NCBI RefSeq assembly: GCF_030812255.1
Contig: NZ_JAUSSH010000007.1
Coordinates: 1 to 64,000 of the forward strand
Length of the DNA stretch: 64,000 nt
Direction: 5' to 3'
From: Paeniglutamicibacter psychrophenolicus
GTDB lineage: Bacteria; Actinomycetota; Actinomycetes; Actinomycetales; Micrococcaceae
Position numbers and translations under genes: made by a program. Positions 37,141-44,997 of this stretch are shown one piece after another. Below the pieces are notes generated by a model. The model was given only the letters and a program-made list of their open reading frames with translations. It made no database searches and was not told the DNA's origin. Positions within the stretch are counted from its first letter, which is position 1. The number at the start of each line of letters is the position of its first letter.

Positions 37141-40100
37141 TTGCAGATCTCCACGCGGCAGCTGATTTCCGCCGGGTTCGACGACCTGGAGCGGGCCAAG
37201 CGTTTCCTGGATGACAGGGAACTGGCGGGCATCGACCATGCAGCGCTGGTGCGCCACTTGGCATACGCCGCCGACCCGGACCAGGCGCTGCTGTCGCTGA
37301 TCCGCCTGGTTCCGCATGCCCCCGCGGCGCTGGAACTGGCCGTCGACCCGCGCACCGCGCCGGGGTTGCTGCGCTTGCTGGGCGCCTCCGGGGCCATGGC
37401 GAACTTCATGATCCGCGAACCCGGGTGCCTGGAAGTCTTCCGGACCCCGGCCCCCGAACGCATGGCGGGCCGTGACGCGATGGAACTGCGTGCCCAGTTG
37501 CTGCGCGCGGTGGGTGCCGATCCGGCCTCAGGGATCCCGCCGGTGGCGGGCGTCTCCGGCGAAGAGGGCTACCGCGTGCTGCGCGTGGCCTACCGCAAGG
37601 CGCTGCTGTCCCTGGTCCACCGGGACCTGGGCGCCGCCGATGCGCTCGAGGCGATGCCGGAGGTCGGCCGGGAGCTGGCCGACCTTGCTGCCGCCGCCCT
37701 CGAAGGTGCCCTGGCCATCAGCCGGGCCGAGGCTTCCGCACGCTTTTCCGTCGAGGACGTCGCCGACGTGCGACTGGCGGTGATCGGCATGGGCAAGTGC
37801 GGCGCCCACGAACTGAACTACGTCTCGGACGTCGATGTCATCTACGTCCACTCGTCCGAGCGCCTCGACGAGGAGCTGGCCCACACCGTGGCCAGGGAAC
37901 TGGCCTCCGGGATCTCCCGGGCCATCGACGCGTCGGGAACCGAACCGGGACTCTGGGAAGTCGATGCCAACCTGCGCCCCGAGGGCAAGGACGGCGCCCT
38001 GAGCCGGACGCTGGAATCCCACGCCGCCTACTATGGGCGCTGGGCCGCGTCCTGGGAGTTCCAGGCGCTGCTCAAGGCCCGGGCGATCGCCGGGGATGCC
38101 GAGCTGGGCGCCGCCTACGAGGCCATGGTCGCACCGCTGGTGTGGGGGGCCTCGGAACGCGACGGATTCGTCGAGTCCGTGCAGCGGATGCGCCGGAGGG
38201 TCACCGCAAACATCAAGCCGGCCGAACTGGCGCACCAGATCAAGCTGGGCCCCGGCGGGCTGCGCGATGTCGAATTCACCGTCCAGCTGCTCCAACTGGT
38301 CCACGGCCGGGTCGACGAGACGCTGCGCGTGCGCTCCACCACCGGGGCCATCGCCGCGCTGTCCCTGGCAGGGTACATCGGGCGCGACGACGCCAAGAAA
38401 TTCGACAGCTCCTACCGATTCCTGCGCGTGCTCGAGCACCGCATCCAGCTGGTGAACCTGCGCCGGACCCACCTGATGCCGCACAAGGAATCGGGCCAGC
38501 GCGTGCTGGCCCGGGCGCTGCGCTCCACCCTGGGCGTCGAGCTGTCCACCGCCGCCGCGCTGCTGGAACGCTGGGGCGAGACCAAGAAGCTGGTGCGGCT
38601 TCTGCACGAGCGGATCTTCTACCGCCCGCTGCTGTCCAACGCCGCCAACCTCTCCGCGGACGAGGTGCGGCTCTCGCCGGAGGCCGCGCAATCGCGCCTG
38701 CGGGCCCTGGGCTATGTGGACCCGAAGGCCGCCATGCGCCACATCGAGGCGCTCACCGGGGGAGTGCGCCGACGCGCCGCGCTGCAACGGCAGCTGCTGC
38801 CGGTGCTGCTGGGCTGGATCGCCGAGGGCGTTGACCCGGATGCCGGGCTGCTGGGCTTCCGGCGGCTGAGCGAGTCCTTGGGGGAATCGCACTGGTACCT
38901 GGGCATGCTGCGGGACTCCAACGCGGCGGCCGAGCGGTTGTGCAAGATGCTGTCGAACTCCCGCTTCATCACCGACCTACTGGAGGTTTCCCCGGAATCG
39001 GCGGCATGGCTGGGGTCCAGCAAGTCGCTGCAGCCACTGGGGTACGAGGCGCTATGGGGCGAGATCTCCTCAAAGCTCAAGCGGAACCTCGGCCCCGACC
39101 AGGCGATCCGGCTGATCCGGGTCATCAGGCGCCGCGAGATCCTGCGCATCGCCCTGGCGGATGGCGCCGCGGTCATCGACCAGGACACCGTGGGACGGGC
39201 CCTGGCGGACAACGACAGGGCCGCCGTGCGCGGGGCACTGGAGGTGGCCCAGCGCACCGAATATGCCGCGACCCCGCAGCTGGGCGAGTTCCTGGTGATG
39301 GCCATGGGCCGGCAGGGCGGGCATGAGATCGGCTACTGCTCGGACGCGGACGTGATGTTCGTGCAGCGCGCCTTCGACGCGGCCGACCAGCAGGGCGCCC
39401 AGGAACAGGCGATGCGCATCGCCACGGCCCTCGGCTCGTTGCTGGGCAGGCCCATGGTGCCGGCCATCCAAGCCGAACCCCGGCTGGAAATCGACGCGGC
39501 GCTGCGCCCGGAGGGCAAGAGCGGTCCGCTGGTGCGCTCCCTGGCCTCTTATGAGGAGTACTACCGGCGCTGGTCCCAGATCTGGGAACAGCAGGCGCTG
39601 CTGCGGGCCACGCCCATGGCGGGGTCAGAGGAATTGGCAGCCGACTTCATGGCCATGATCGATCCGCTGCGCTACGAACAGGTCATGGGCGAGGAACAAA
39701 TCCGCGAGATCCGCCGGATCAAGGCGCGCGTGGAGGCCGAACGGCTGCCCCGCGGCGCGGAGCCCGAGCGGCACCTGAAGCTGGGCCGCGGCTCCCTCAG
39801 CGACGTCGAATGGCTGGTCCAGCTGATGCAGCTGAGCCACGCCAAGGACCATCCGGCACTGCGAACCACCTCCACGCGCCCTGCACTGGCAGCCATCGCC
39901 AAGGCAGGGATCATCCCGGCCGAGGACGTGGCGCTGCTGGACCATGCATGGTCCCTGGCGACCAAGATCAGGAGCGCCGGGTTGATTTGCACCGGGCGGG
40001 TCAGCGATGTCCTGCCCAATTCCTGGCGTGACATGGAAGCGGTGGCCCGCTGGTGCGGCTATGCACCGGGGGAGGCCTCGGTGATGGAGGATGATTACCT

Positions 40101-40161
40101 CAAGGCCACCCGGCGGGCACGGCAGGTCTTCGAGCGCTACTTCTATGGGTTTGAGGACTGA
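37141..40161 (+). CDS. glnE: Glutamine synthetase adenylyltransferase/deadenylylase
   Basis: 1006-residue bifunctional enzyme that adds and removes AMP on glutamine synthetase. Two nucleotidyltransferase domains are present, each with the G-G/S...DxD pattern: MGKCGAHELNYVSDVDVIYV (~217-236) and MGRQGGHEIGYCSDADVMFV (~721-740). Each is followed by a GlnD-type helical domain. TTG start with GGGGGAG eight bases upstream. Its target in this genome is likely GlnA1 at 50.2-51.6 kb, which retains the Tyr. Confidence 0.94.
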   Translation: MQISTRQLISAGFDDLERAKRFLDDRELAGIDHAALVRHLAYAADPDQALLSLIRLVPHAPAALELAVDPRTAPGLLRLLGASGAMANFMIREPGCLEVFRTPAPERMAGRDAMELRAQLLRAVGADPASGIPPVAGVSGEEGYRVLRVAYRKALLSLVHRDLGAADALEAMPEVGRELADLAAAALEGALAISRAEASARFSVEDVADVRLAVIGMGKCGAHELNYVSDVDVIYVHSSERLDEELAHTVARELASGISRAIDASGTEPGLWEVDANLRPEGKDGALSRTLESHAAYYGRWAASWEFQALLKARAIAGDAELGAAYEAMVAPLVWGASERDGFVESVQRMRRRVTANIKPAELAHQIKLGPGGLRDVEFTVQLLQLVHGRVDETLRVRSTTGAIAALSLAGYIGRDDAKKFDSSYRFLRVLEHRIQLVNLRRTHLMPHKESGQRVLARALRSTLGVELSTAAALLERWGETKKLVRLLHERIFYRPLLSNAANLSADEVRLSPEAAQSRLRALGYVDPKAAMRHIEALTGGVRRRAALQRQLLPVLLGWIAEGVDPDAGLLGFRRLSESLGESHWYLGMLRDSNAAAERLCKMLSNSRFITDLLEVSPESAAWLGSSKSLQPLGYEALWGEISSKLKRNLGPDQAIRLIRVIRRREILRIALADGAAVIDQDTVGRALADNDRAAVRGALEVAQRTEYAATPQLGEFLVMAMGRQGGHEIGYCSDADVMFVQRAFDAADQQGAQEQAMRIATALGSLLGRPMVPAIQAEPRLEIDAALRPEGKSGPLVRSLASYEEYYRRWSQIWEQQALLRATPMAGSEELAADFMAMIDPLRYEQVMGEEQIREIRRIKARVEAERLPRGAEPERHLKLGRGSLSDVEWLVQLMQLSHAKDHPALRTTSTRPALAAIAKAGIIPAEDVALLDHAWSLATKIRSAGLICTGRVSDVLPNSWRDMEAVARWCGYAPGEASVMEDDYLKATRRARQVFERYFYGFED

Positions 40162-40234
40162 ATCGCCTGAAGCGAACGTAAGGTGGGTTGGGCCAGGTTT
40201 TTGTGGTTGTCATTGAAAGGGCAGGGAAAGAACC

Positions 40235-40564
40235 ATGCACGTTACCAGCGCCGAACTTGATCAACTTGTCACGAAGGAATGGGACAAGGCAACGGCTTCC
40301 AACAATGGCCGCAGTGCCATCGCGGTGCTCAAGGATGGGCGCCTGCGCCACACCTTGGTCACGCTGCTGGCCGGGTCCACGCTGAACGACCATGAAAAGC
40401 CCGAGGCGGCGACCCTGCAGGTGTTGCGAGGATCCATCGTGGTCAATTGGGAAGGCGAGTCCAAGACGATCGAGCACGGGGGGCTGTTCGTGCTGCCCGA
40501 TGCCGTGCACAACGTTGTGGCAAACGAGGACTGTGCCTTCCTGCTCACCTCGTTGGCGGGTTGA
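40235..40564 (+). CDS. Cupin domain protein
   Basis: 109-residue single-domain cupin (beta-barrel ATLQVLRGSIVVNWEGESKTIEHGGLFVLPDAVHNVVA). The usual HxH metal site is degenerate in the first motif (NDHEKPEAATLQVL) and one His remains in the second, so metal binding is uncertain. Substrate unknown. GGGAAAG precedes the ATG. Follows glnE after about 70 bases. Confidence 0.75.
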   Translation: MHVTSAELDQLVTKEWDKATASNNGRSAIAVLKDGRLRHTLVTLLAGSTLNDHEKPEAATLQVLRGSIVVNWEGESKTIEHGGLFVLPDAVHNVVANEDCAFLLTSLAG

Positions 40565-40603
40565 CCTCGGACCGTCGCCTGCCCAGGTCCTGTGTCAATA
40601 AAC

Positions 40604-40633
40604 CTTGACGAGCCGACAGCGTCAAGATAGGTT
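40604..40633 (+). promoter_or_regulatory. Promoter with inverted repeat upstream of HTH gene
   Basis: TTGACG (40605-40610), 17 bases, then TAGGTT (40628-40633). CTTGACG (40604-40610) and CGTCAAG (40620-40626) form an inverted repeat covering the -35 and spacer. A further GTTGACG follows at 40631. The repeat is a plausible operator for the small HTH protein it precedes. Confidence 0.6.
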
Positions 40634-40655
40634 GACGTTGGAAGGCGGGTGTTCA

Positions 40656-40859
40656 ATGACCAAGACAAAGCTTGAGCAGGGCGAAGGCGGAACGATTGAC
40701 GCCTTGCGCGCGGTGGCCGACCTTCAACGGGACGCCAGGCGCCAGGAATCCGTGCTGGTGCGCCGCGCGCGTGCCGAGGGCTTCTCCTGGGAGGCCATCG
40801 CGCTTGTTCTGGGCGTGAGCCGCCAGGCCGTGCACCAGCGTTACGGGAAGAAGTCCTAG
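40656..40859 (+). CDS. Small helix-turn-helix protein
   Basis: 67 residues. A lysine/glutamate-rich N-terminus is followed by a clear helix-turn-helix (GFSWEAIALVLGVSRQAVHQRYGK). Such short proteins occur widely in actinobacteria; targets unknown, autoregulation plausible. GGAAGGCGGG is upstream of the ATG; the frame opening 17 codons earlier is inside the promoter and rejected. Confidence 0.75.
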   Translation: MTKTKLEQGEGGTIDALRAVADLQRDARRQESVLVRRARAEGFSWEAIALVLGVSRQAVHQRYGKKS

Positions 40860-40887
40860 CCGATTCCCTACCCATCGCAGAAAGCAA

Positions 40888-40945
40888 AAAAGTCCGCGCG
40901 GGGCCGGAGCTTCACTCTGAAGCAACGGCGTCCACGCGGACTTTT
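40888..40945. terminator. Bidirectional terminator, probably the native glnA1 terminator
   Basis: AAAAGTCCGCG (40888-40898) pairs with CGCGGACTTTT (40935-40945). It lies just outside attL. Before integration of the element it would have been directly downstream of glnA1, which reads towards it. A small GGTGCCG/CGGCACC hairpin follows at 40951-40972. Confidence 0.75.
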
Positions 40946-40976
40946 AAGTCGGTGCCGAGGAATCCCGGCACCCTAT

Positions 40977-41002
40977 CTAGCAGCCGTAGTACAGCTCGAA
41001 CT
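40977..41002. repeat. attL: 26-bp direct repeat of glnA1 3' end
   Basis: Identical over 26 bases to 50185-50210. It begins CTAGCAGCCGTAG and contains the reverse complement of the last glnA1 codons (FELYYGC and stop). The two copies bound the integrated element. Confidence 0.92.
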
Positions 41003-41252
41003 GGCAAAGGGTAATTGGTAGGGGTTGGATACCGCCGAATTCCGCGTGATTCCGGGCTTTTCGTGGTTGGGCAGGAATGGCGAAAAATGACCGTTTGTAG
41101 ACCTCTTGCGGACTTCTTGCGGACTGGTGACCTCTTCCCGCCCCGAGAGTATCCAACAGGGAATGGTTCCCGGTCCTTAAGCTCGTGCCCACACTTTCGA
41201 CTCCTTGCAACAGGGAATCATGGTTCCGCGTTGCCGCTGGCATGATGTGATC

Positions 41253-41972
41253 ATGGGATTCTTTCAAAAACTATTCGGTGGCCGGTCAAGTCGTGATGCT
41301 GTTTCTACGGATTCGCATAAGCCTCCGATTGAAAAGCCGGCTCCCGTGATGGTCAACGACATTCCCGCACCACAGGCGAATGTTGGTGTACGCGAACGTT
41401 ACCGCGATTTGTCGCCAGGCGAAGCTCGCCGGCTTGAACGCCAGGCGCAGATCTATGATCGGGAACGAGAGCGGGCGGCCGCCGCCGGTAAGTCCGTGAA
41501 ACAGCTACGTGCTGGCCTGCTCGGCACAGAAGACACCAAAGTCGCGCTGGCCGCACTGAAGGCCGCCGGCGAGCCCATGCCAAAATTTCGACTGCGGGGA
41601 TGCGGCAAGGGGTTAGCTATCGCACTTCCTGACGGCCGCGTTATTGACCCGACAAGCATCTATCTCCGACCCTGGGACGTGTACGGCGCAAAGATCATGG
41701 GGACGGGCTATTACAAGGCAGGTAGCGCGCAACGTTCAGACGGGCAACAGCTCAGCTTGAAGCGAGAGCCTAAGAACGAGCACGACCCCAACGCTGTGGC
41801 GGTCATGACGCGCTCAGGTTCCGCCAAGATCGGTTATGTGCGCAAAGGCCAGGCCAAGTGGGTGGCTAAAGCAATGGACGCCGACGTGGAGCTGGTCGCC
41901 CATACAGTCATGGGCGGTTCACAGGTGTTAATCACCACGCCCGCAACATGGGCCGCGATCAACGGTCGGTAG
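41253..41972 (+). CDS. HIRAN-domain protein (candidate island cargo)
   Basis: 239 residues. N-terminal ~100 residues are polar with a basic helix (PGEARRLERQAQIYDRERER). A C-terminal HIRAN domain (~147-225) is recognised from GTGYYKAG, LKREPKNEHDPNAVAVM and IGYVRKGQAKWVAKAMD. HIRAN domains bind damaged or single-stranded DNA ends and are often fused to helicases or nucleases; none is fused here. Start at MGFFQKLFGGR: CATGAT lies six bases upstream, suggesting a leaderless mRNA. It is alone on the plus strand at the attL end, where satellites usually carry accessory or anti-phage genes. Confidence 0.7.
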   Translation: MGFFQKLFGGRSSRDAVSTDSHKPPIEKPAPVMVNDIPAPQANVGVRERYRDLSPGEARRLERQAQIYDRERERAAAAGKSVKQLRAGLLGTEDTKVALAALKAAGEPMPKFRLRGCGKGLAIALPDGRVIDPTSIYLRPWDVYGAKIMGTGYYKAGSAQRSDGQQLSLKREPKNEHDPNAVAVMTRSGSAKIGYVRKGQAKWVAKAMDADVELVAHTVMGGSQVLITTPATWAAINGR

Positions 41973-42310
41973 AAGGTTCCCATGCCTTAGCAGGACAAAG
42001 GCTCCCGGACTCTCGGCGGACTTCCCCGAATCGCACACGCTCGCGAGGTTTCCCGTAACCCTCGCGAAAGTCCTAGATCACAGCACGACGACAAAAGGCC
42101 CCCCAGGAGCTCATGTGAGCTACTGGGGGGCTTCGTCTTGCAGTCAATAACAGGGTTGGAAGGCGACAGAATCCTAATCTGAATAGCCACCTGCGTTTTA
42201 CTCGACTGCTGGCGCTGGCAGGTCATCGCAAACAACCCGTTCGCTCGCTGCCATCGTCCGGCACTTACCTTGTTGCAGCCCGCCGGTGACGTTGACGCCA
42301 AATCTAAGGG
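41973..42310. other. Non-coding region between HIRAN gene and convergent minus-strand operon
   Basis: About 340 bases. Apart from a strong hairpin (42098-42131) I see no gene or recognisable site. Confidence 0.6.
42093..42136. terminator. Bidirectional terminator in the element
   Basis: GCCCCCCAG (42098-42106) pairs with CTGGGGGGC (42123-42131), with a further AGCTCA/TGAGCT stem inside. The minus-strand tail is CCTTTTGT. It ends the convergent HIRAN gene and the minus-strand packaging operon. Confidence 0.75.
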
Positions 42311-42553
42311 TCAGATCGTGTGGGCGACTTCGCTCCACGGTCGGTCGGGGATTCGGCCTTCCCACCACGGCAGCGAGGCAACGCCGTCCGGCAGATTCTC
42401 AGTTGCCCAAGCGGTGCGGGCGGTATTCCATGCCTTCCACTGGTGGTATCCGCAGTCACCCTGCCAGTCTTCAAGCGCAAATTCGAGCACCCAAACCGGA
42501 ATTTCTGAACCGTCCAGGATGGAAACGAGCGGCTTTACCTTGCGGCGGGCCAC
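42311..42553 (-). CDS. Unknown 80-residue protein coupled to terminase small subunit
   Basis: Trp-rich (eight Trp) acidic protein of no recognised family. GTG start overlapping the stop of the terminase gene by one base (TAGTG), so translation is coupled. Last gene of the minus-strand module before the terminator. A small packaging or capsid accessory protein would fit the position, but nothing in the sequence proves it. Confidence 0.65.
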   Translation of the reverse strand: MARRKVKPLVSILDGSEIPVWVLEFALEDWQGDCGYHQWKAWNTARTAWATENLPDGVASLPWWEGRIPDRPWSEVAHTI

Positions 42554-42906
42554 TAGACGGCCCTCAATCCGCGGACGCCAACGCGTCGCTGAGGCAACCG
42601 CCCGGCCTCTTCGTCTTCTTCGAGGGGCAGGCGCAGCGAGGCAACCAGCTTGGCCAGGGTAATTGCCTGCTGGCGCGACTCCACAAGGGCCGGGTGAGCC
42701 TTCACGCCCTGCGGCGTGGTCACCGTGACACCCTCGGCACGGACGATGCTTTCCAGTGCGTCCAGCGCGTCAACAGCGCGGACAACCTGGAGCAACAGGG
42801 TCAGTTCGTGCGGGCCCAAATCGTACTCTTCAACGACGCTTTTCCACATCTTTTTGCCTCCCGCGTTCAGGTTCGGAGGCATTCTAGGGGTCTTGCCGGT
42901 AGTCAT
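42553..42906 (-). CDS. P27-family phage terminase small subunit
   Basis: 117 residues. The pattern GKKMWKSVVEEYDLGPHELTLL, then a helix with VRAVDALDALESIVRAEG, TVTTPQGVKAHPALVESR and LAKLVASLRLPL matches P27-type small terminases, which recognise phage DNA and start packaging. In a complete phage the large subunit follows; here an 80-residue unknown protein and then a terminator follow. In satellites a private small subunit redirects a helper phage's packaging machinery. The start has AAAGGAC nearby. Confidence 0.8.
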   Translation of the reverse strand: MTTGKTPRMPPNLNAGGKKMWKSVVEEYDLGPHELTLLLQVVRAVDALDALESIVRAEGVTVTTPQGVKAHPALVESRQQAITLAKLVASLRLPLEEDEEAGRLPQRRVGVRGLRAV

Positions 42907-43292
42907 TCTGGTGTCCTTTCATTGGAAACACGGGGATAAGGCCGTAAAAATAGGTCGATTCATCCAGGTCTTCTGGAGACGGAGAGCTAGGCCAGGGGGG
43001 AGACTGCAGGGCGGTGGACGAGCCCCTCCCCCCTGGGGTCTGTCTGGCGGTGCGGTTGGCTGGCCCGCGGTGTGGTTTTGGGCGGCTTGCGGGTGTTGCC
43101 GTGGGCGCCGGTTCGGCCGCTGGTGTGGGAGTCCGTTAGACGGGCTCCTGTGGTGTTGGTGGTGGTGCTTGGTGTGGCCCAACGTTGTCCGTGTTGGGCC
43201 ACACTGGATGGCAAGCGCCAGGGTTTGCCATGGCTGTTGCTATCCGTTTGCTATTGCTTTGCCATGGCTTGCCGCTTGGCTAGGTCGGCCGG
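42907..43292. other. 386-bp gap upstream of terminase small subunit; possible packaging site
   Basis: No convincing gene. The composition is strongly strand-biased (G/T-rich on plus). It holds CCCTCCCCCCTGGGG near 43025 and a perfect 12-bp hairpin at 43172-43204. In cos-type phages the cos site lies just upstream of the small terminase gene, so this is the obvious place to look for a cos/pac site of the element. Confidence 0.4.
43172..43204. repeat. Perfect 12-bp inverted repeat
   Basis: GTGTGGCCCAAC and GTTGGGCCACAC flank a nine-base loop. No T tract follows on either strand, so it is not an obvious terminator. Confidence 0.7.
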
Positions 43293-44075
43293 CTACTGTC
43301 CGGCGTTTTCTGCTGCCTGCTGCTGGGCGCGTGCTTCTGCCTGTCGCTGCTGCTCTCGGGTCTGGCTCAATGCGACGGCGCGGGCGCGCACATCGTCGTA
43401 GTCGGTGGCCAGGTCTACCGTGATGCCGTTACACAAGGCGTCCCAGACTCCCTTTTTGCGGCCGGTGGTGGTGAGCTCTCCAAGGTCTGCGCCTAGTCGG
43501 TCGGCTTCTTCGGCGGTGGCTCGCAGGTAGTGCAAGATGCCGGTTCTTACTCCCGGCTGGCCCGCAAGGTGGAACATCAGCGTGCTCCAGTTCTGCACGA
43601 TTAGATCCGTTGTGTAGAGCGCGGCCTGTGCGTGGATGCGCACAATGGCGTTCTTGTCGCCGGGGCTGGCAAAGTTGCGATCCCACAGCGGTTCGTCTCC
43701 CAGCACCTTGTGGGCGTCGCGCAGCACTTCGGCGGCGGCGTCGAACTTCTCTTTCATCTCGGCAATCAGCGTTTCCCGCTGCGCCTTGATGTGGGCGATG
43801 TGGCGCAACGATTCGCTGTAGGCGTGCTTGGTCTGCATGTAGTGGGTGTAGTTGGCGATGTTGTGCCGGGTGACGGCCCGCTGCACGTCTGGATCTTCGG
43901 CTGGGTCGTTGCCGGCTTCCAGGCTTTCGAGGATGACCGCGGCCACATCATCGCTGGTGATGCGCTCGGGGATGACCAGGGGCCGGGGCTCGTAGGGCTT
44001 GTAGCCTTCAAGGCCTGTGGCGTTGATGGCGTGCTCTGCGGTCTTGGCGAACGTTGCGTTGTTGGCGGTAGACAT
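43293..44075 (-). CDS. Unknown 260-residue protein of the element
   Basis: No recognised family. Largely helical by composition. A polar N-terminus is followed by a helix-rich core with HYMQTKHAYSESLRHIAHIK and EMKEKFDAAAEVLRDAHK, and the tail is Gln/Ala/Arg-rich coiled-coil-like (ALSQTREQQRQAEARAQQQA). AAAGG lies 11 bases before the ATG. It begins 24 bases downstream of a terminator for the preceding operon and so may have its own promoter or depend on read-through. Position next to the terminase gene suggests a late or packaging role, which is inference. Confidence 0.65.
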   Translation of the reverse strand: MSTANNATFAKTAEHAINATGLEGYKPYEPRPLVIPERITSDDVAAVILESLEAGNDPAEDPDVQRAVTRHNIANYTHYMQTKHAYSESLRHIAHIKAQRETLIAEMKEKFDAAAEVLRDAHKVLGDEPLWDRNFASPGDKNAIVRIHAQAALYTTDLIVQNWSTLMFHLAGQPGVRTGILHYLRATAEEADRLGADLGELTTTGRKKGVWDALCNGITVDLATDYDDVRARAVALSQTREQQRQAEARAQQQAAENAGQ

Positions 44076-44098
44076 GTTGGTGTTGCCTTTCGGGTATG

Positions 44099-44127
44099 AA
44101 AAAAGCCGTCACGGGGTTGTGACGGCT
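44099..44127 (-). terminator. Rho-independent terminator
   Basis: On the minus strand AGCCGTCAC and GTGACGGCT flank an AACCCC loop, followed by six T. It ends the operon of small scaffold-like genes. Confidence 0.9.
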
Positions 44128-44145
44128 TGGGGTTCGGAGTGTTGG

Positions 44146-44556
44146 TTAGCTGCGCAGGTGCGGGGCCGACATGAGGTTGAGCATGGCGCGCAAGTCGCGG
44201 GGCATCCCGGCCGCTGGCGGGGGCGTGGTGCCCTGGCCGTCGATGACCGGGGCGCCAATGTCGCCCATCCATGCGCTGAGTGCTTGGGCGTGCTGGGTGA
44301 GTTCTTCGGGCGTGTTCCCGACCAGGGCGGCGGCGGGCACGTTGTGGGCGGCGGCGATGCGTTCCACAACGGTTGCCTTGGCCTGCTGCTGTGCGGTGTC
44401 GGCCTCCCATTGCCGGAAGGGGTCTATCTGGGCTGCGGGTGCCGGCGGGTCGGTGGGCTCGGCCGGCGGGGTTGCGGCCGGCTCGGCTTCGAGGGGTGCG
44501 CCGGTAAACAGTGCTCGGCTCAGTGCGGCCCAGGGGTTCGGGTCGTTGGTGGTCAT
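44146..44556 (-). CDS. Scaffold-like protein A
   Basis: 136 residues. A Pro/Ala-rich N-terminus (~20-45) is followed by a helix with VVERIAAAHNVPAAALVGNT and EELTQHAQALSAWM. The same module occurs in the neighbouring 94-residue protein, so the two are paralogues. The pattern (helix, V-P-A, short loop, EEL-HAQAL) resembles C-terminal parts of actinophage capsid scaffolding proteins; that similarity is by eye only. Overlaps the upstream gene by four bases. Confidence 0.65.
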   Translation of the reverse strand: MTTNDPNPWAALSRALFTGAPLEAEPAATPPAEPTDPPAPAAQIDPFRQWEADTAQQQAKATVVERIAAAHNVPAAALVGNTPEELTQHAQALSAWMGDIGAPVIDGQGTTPPPAAGMPRDLRAMLNLMSAPHLRS

Positions 44557-44837
44557 CGTGGCATCAGTCCTTTGATGGTTTGGGCGTGTGCGGTCAGTTC
44601 GGCTTCATCGGCGCCGCGCAGCACGCCGGCGGGCACTCCGGCAGCGGTGGCTACCTTGTGGATCAGTGCGGCGCGTGCCTGGTTGGAATCAAGCGCGGCG
44701 AGCTTGGCGGCGAGTTCGTGCTCTTGGGCTTCGAGTTCGGCAAATTTGCCGTTCAGGGCTTCGAGTTCGTCGCGGGTGTCCTTGGCCTTGGTTTCCCATT
44801 CGCGGGCTGCTTTTTTCCAGTCGTGTTCATCAGGCAT
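44553..44837 (-). CDS. Scaffold-like protein B (coiled coil)
   Basis: 94 residues. An N-terminal coiled coil (WETKAKDTRDELEALNGKFAELEAQEHELAAKLAAL, about residues 13-48) precedes the module ALIHKVATAAGVPAGVLRGA and AELTAHAQTIKGLM shared with the downstream paralogue. Coiled coil plus this tail is typical of phage scaffold proteins, which set capsid size. Overlaps the upstream 55-residue gene by eight bases. Confidence 0.68.
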   Translation of the reverse strand: MPDEHDWKKAAREWETKAKDTRDELEALNGKFAELEAQEHELAAKLAALDSNQARAALIHKVATAAGVPAGVLRGADEAELTAHAQTIKGLMPR

Positions 44838-44997
44838 TGGTGGTTTCTTCCTCTGCTTCGAGCCAGTGGAGCCACCGGCGAAAATGGGCGATGGTCTTGT
44901 GTTCGTAGGTGACTCTTAGGCCGGTGCTGTCGGTGTGCACGTCTTCGGCGGTGCCGGGGACGGTAAACGTCCCTTCGGCGGTGATTACTTGGATCAT
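44830..44997 (-). CDS. Small 55-residue protein
   Basis: Short frame beginning MIQVITAEGTFTVPGTAEDV and ending LEAEEETTNA. Its start overlaps the upstream stop by four bases (ATGA) and its end overlaps the next start by eight, so it is embedded in a tightly packed operon. Beta-rich N-terminus, Trp-rich helix afterwards. Family not recognised. Similar small proteins lie among phage head genes. Confidence 0.65.
   Translation of the reverse strand: MIQVITAEGTFTVPGTAEDVHTDSTGLRVTYEHKTIAHFRRWLHWLEAEEETTNA

Noticed and set aside
42919-43214. Overlapping minus-strand frames in the gap upstream of the small terminase
   Set aside because: Low-complexity His/Pro/Arg-rich products, no ribosome site and two competing frames; more likely non-coding packaging DNA.
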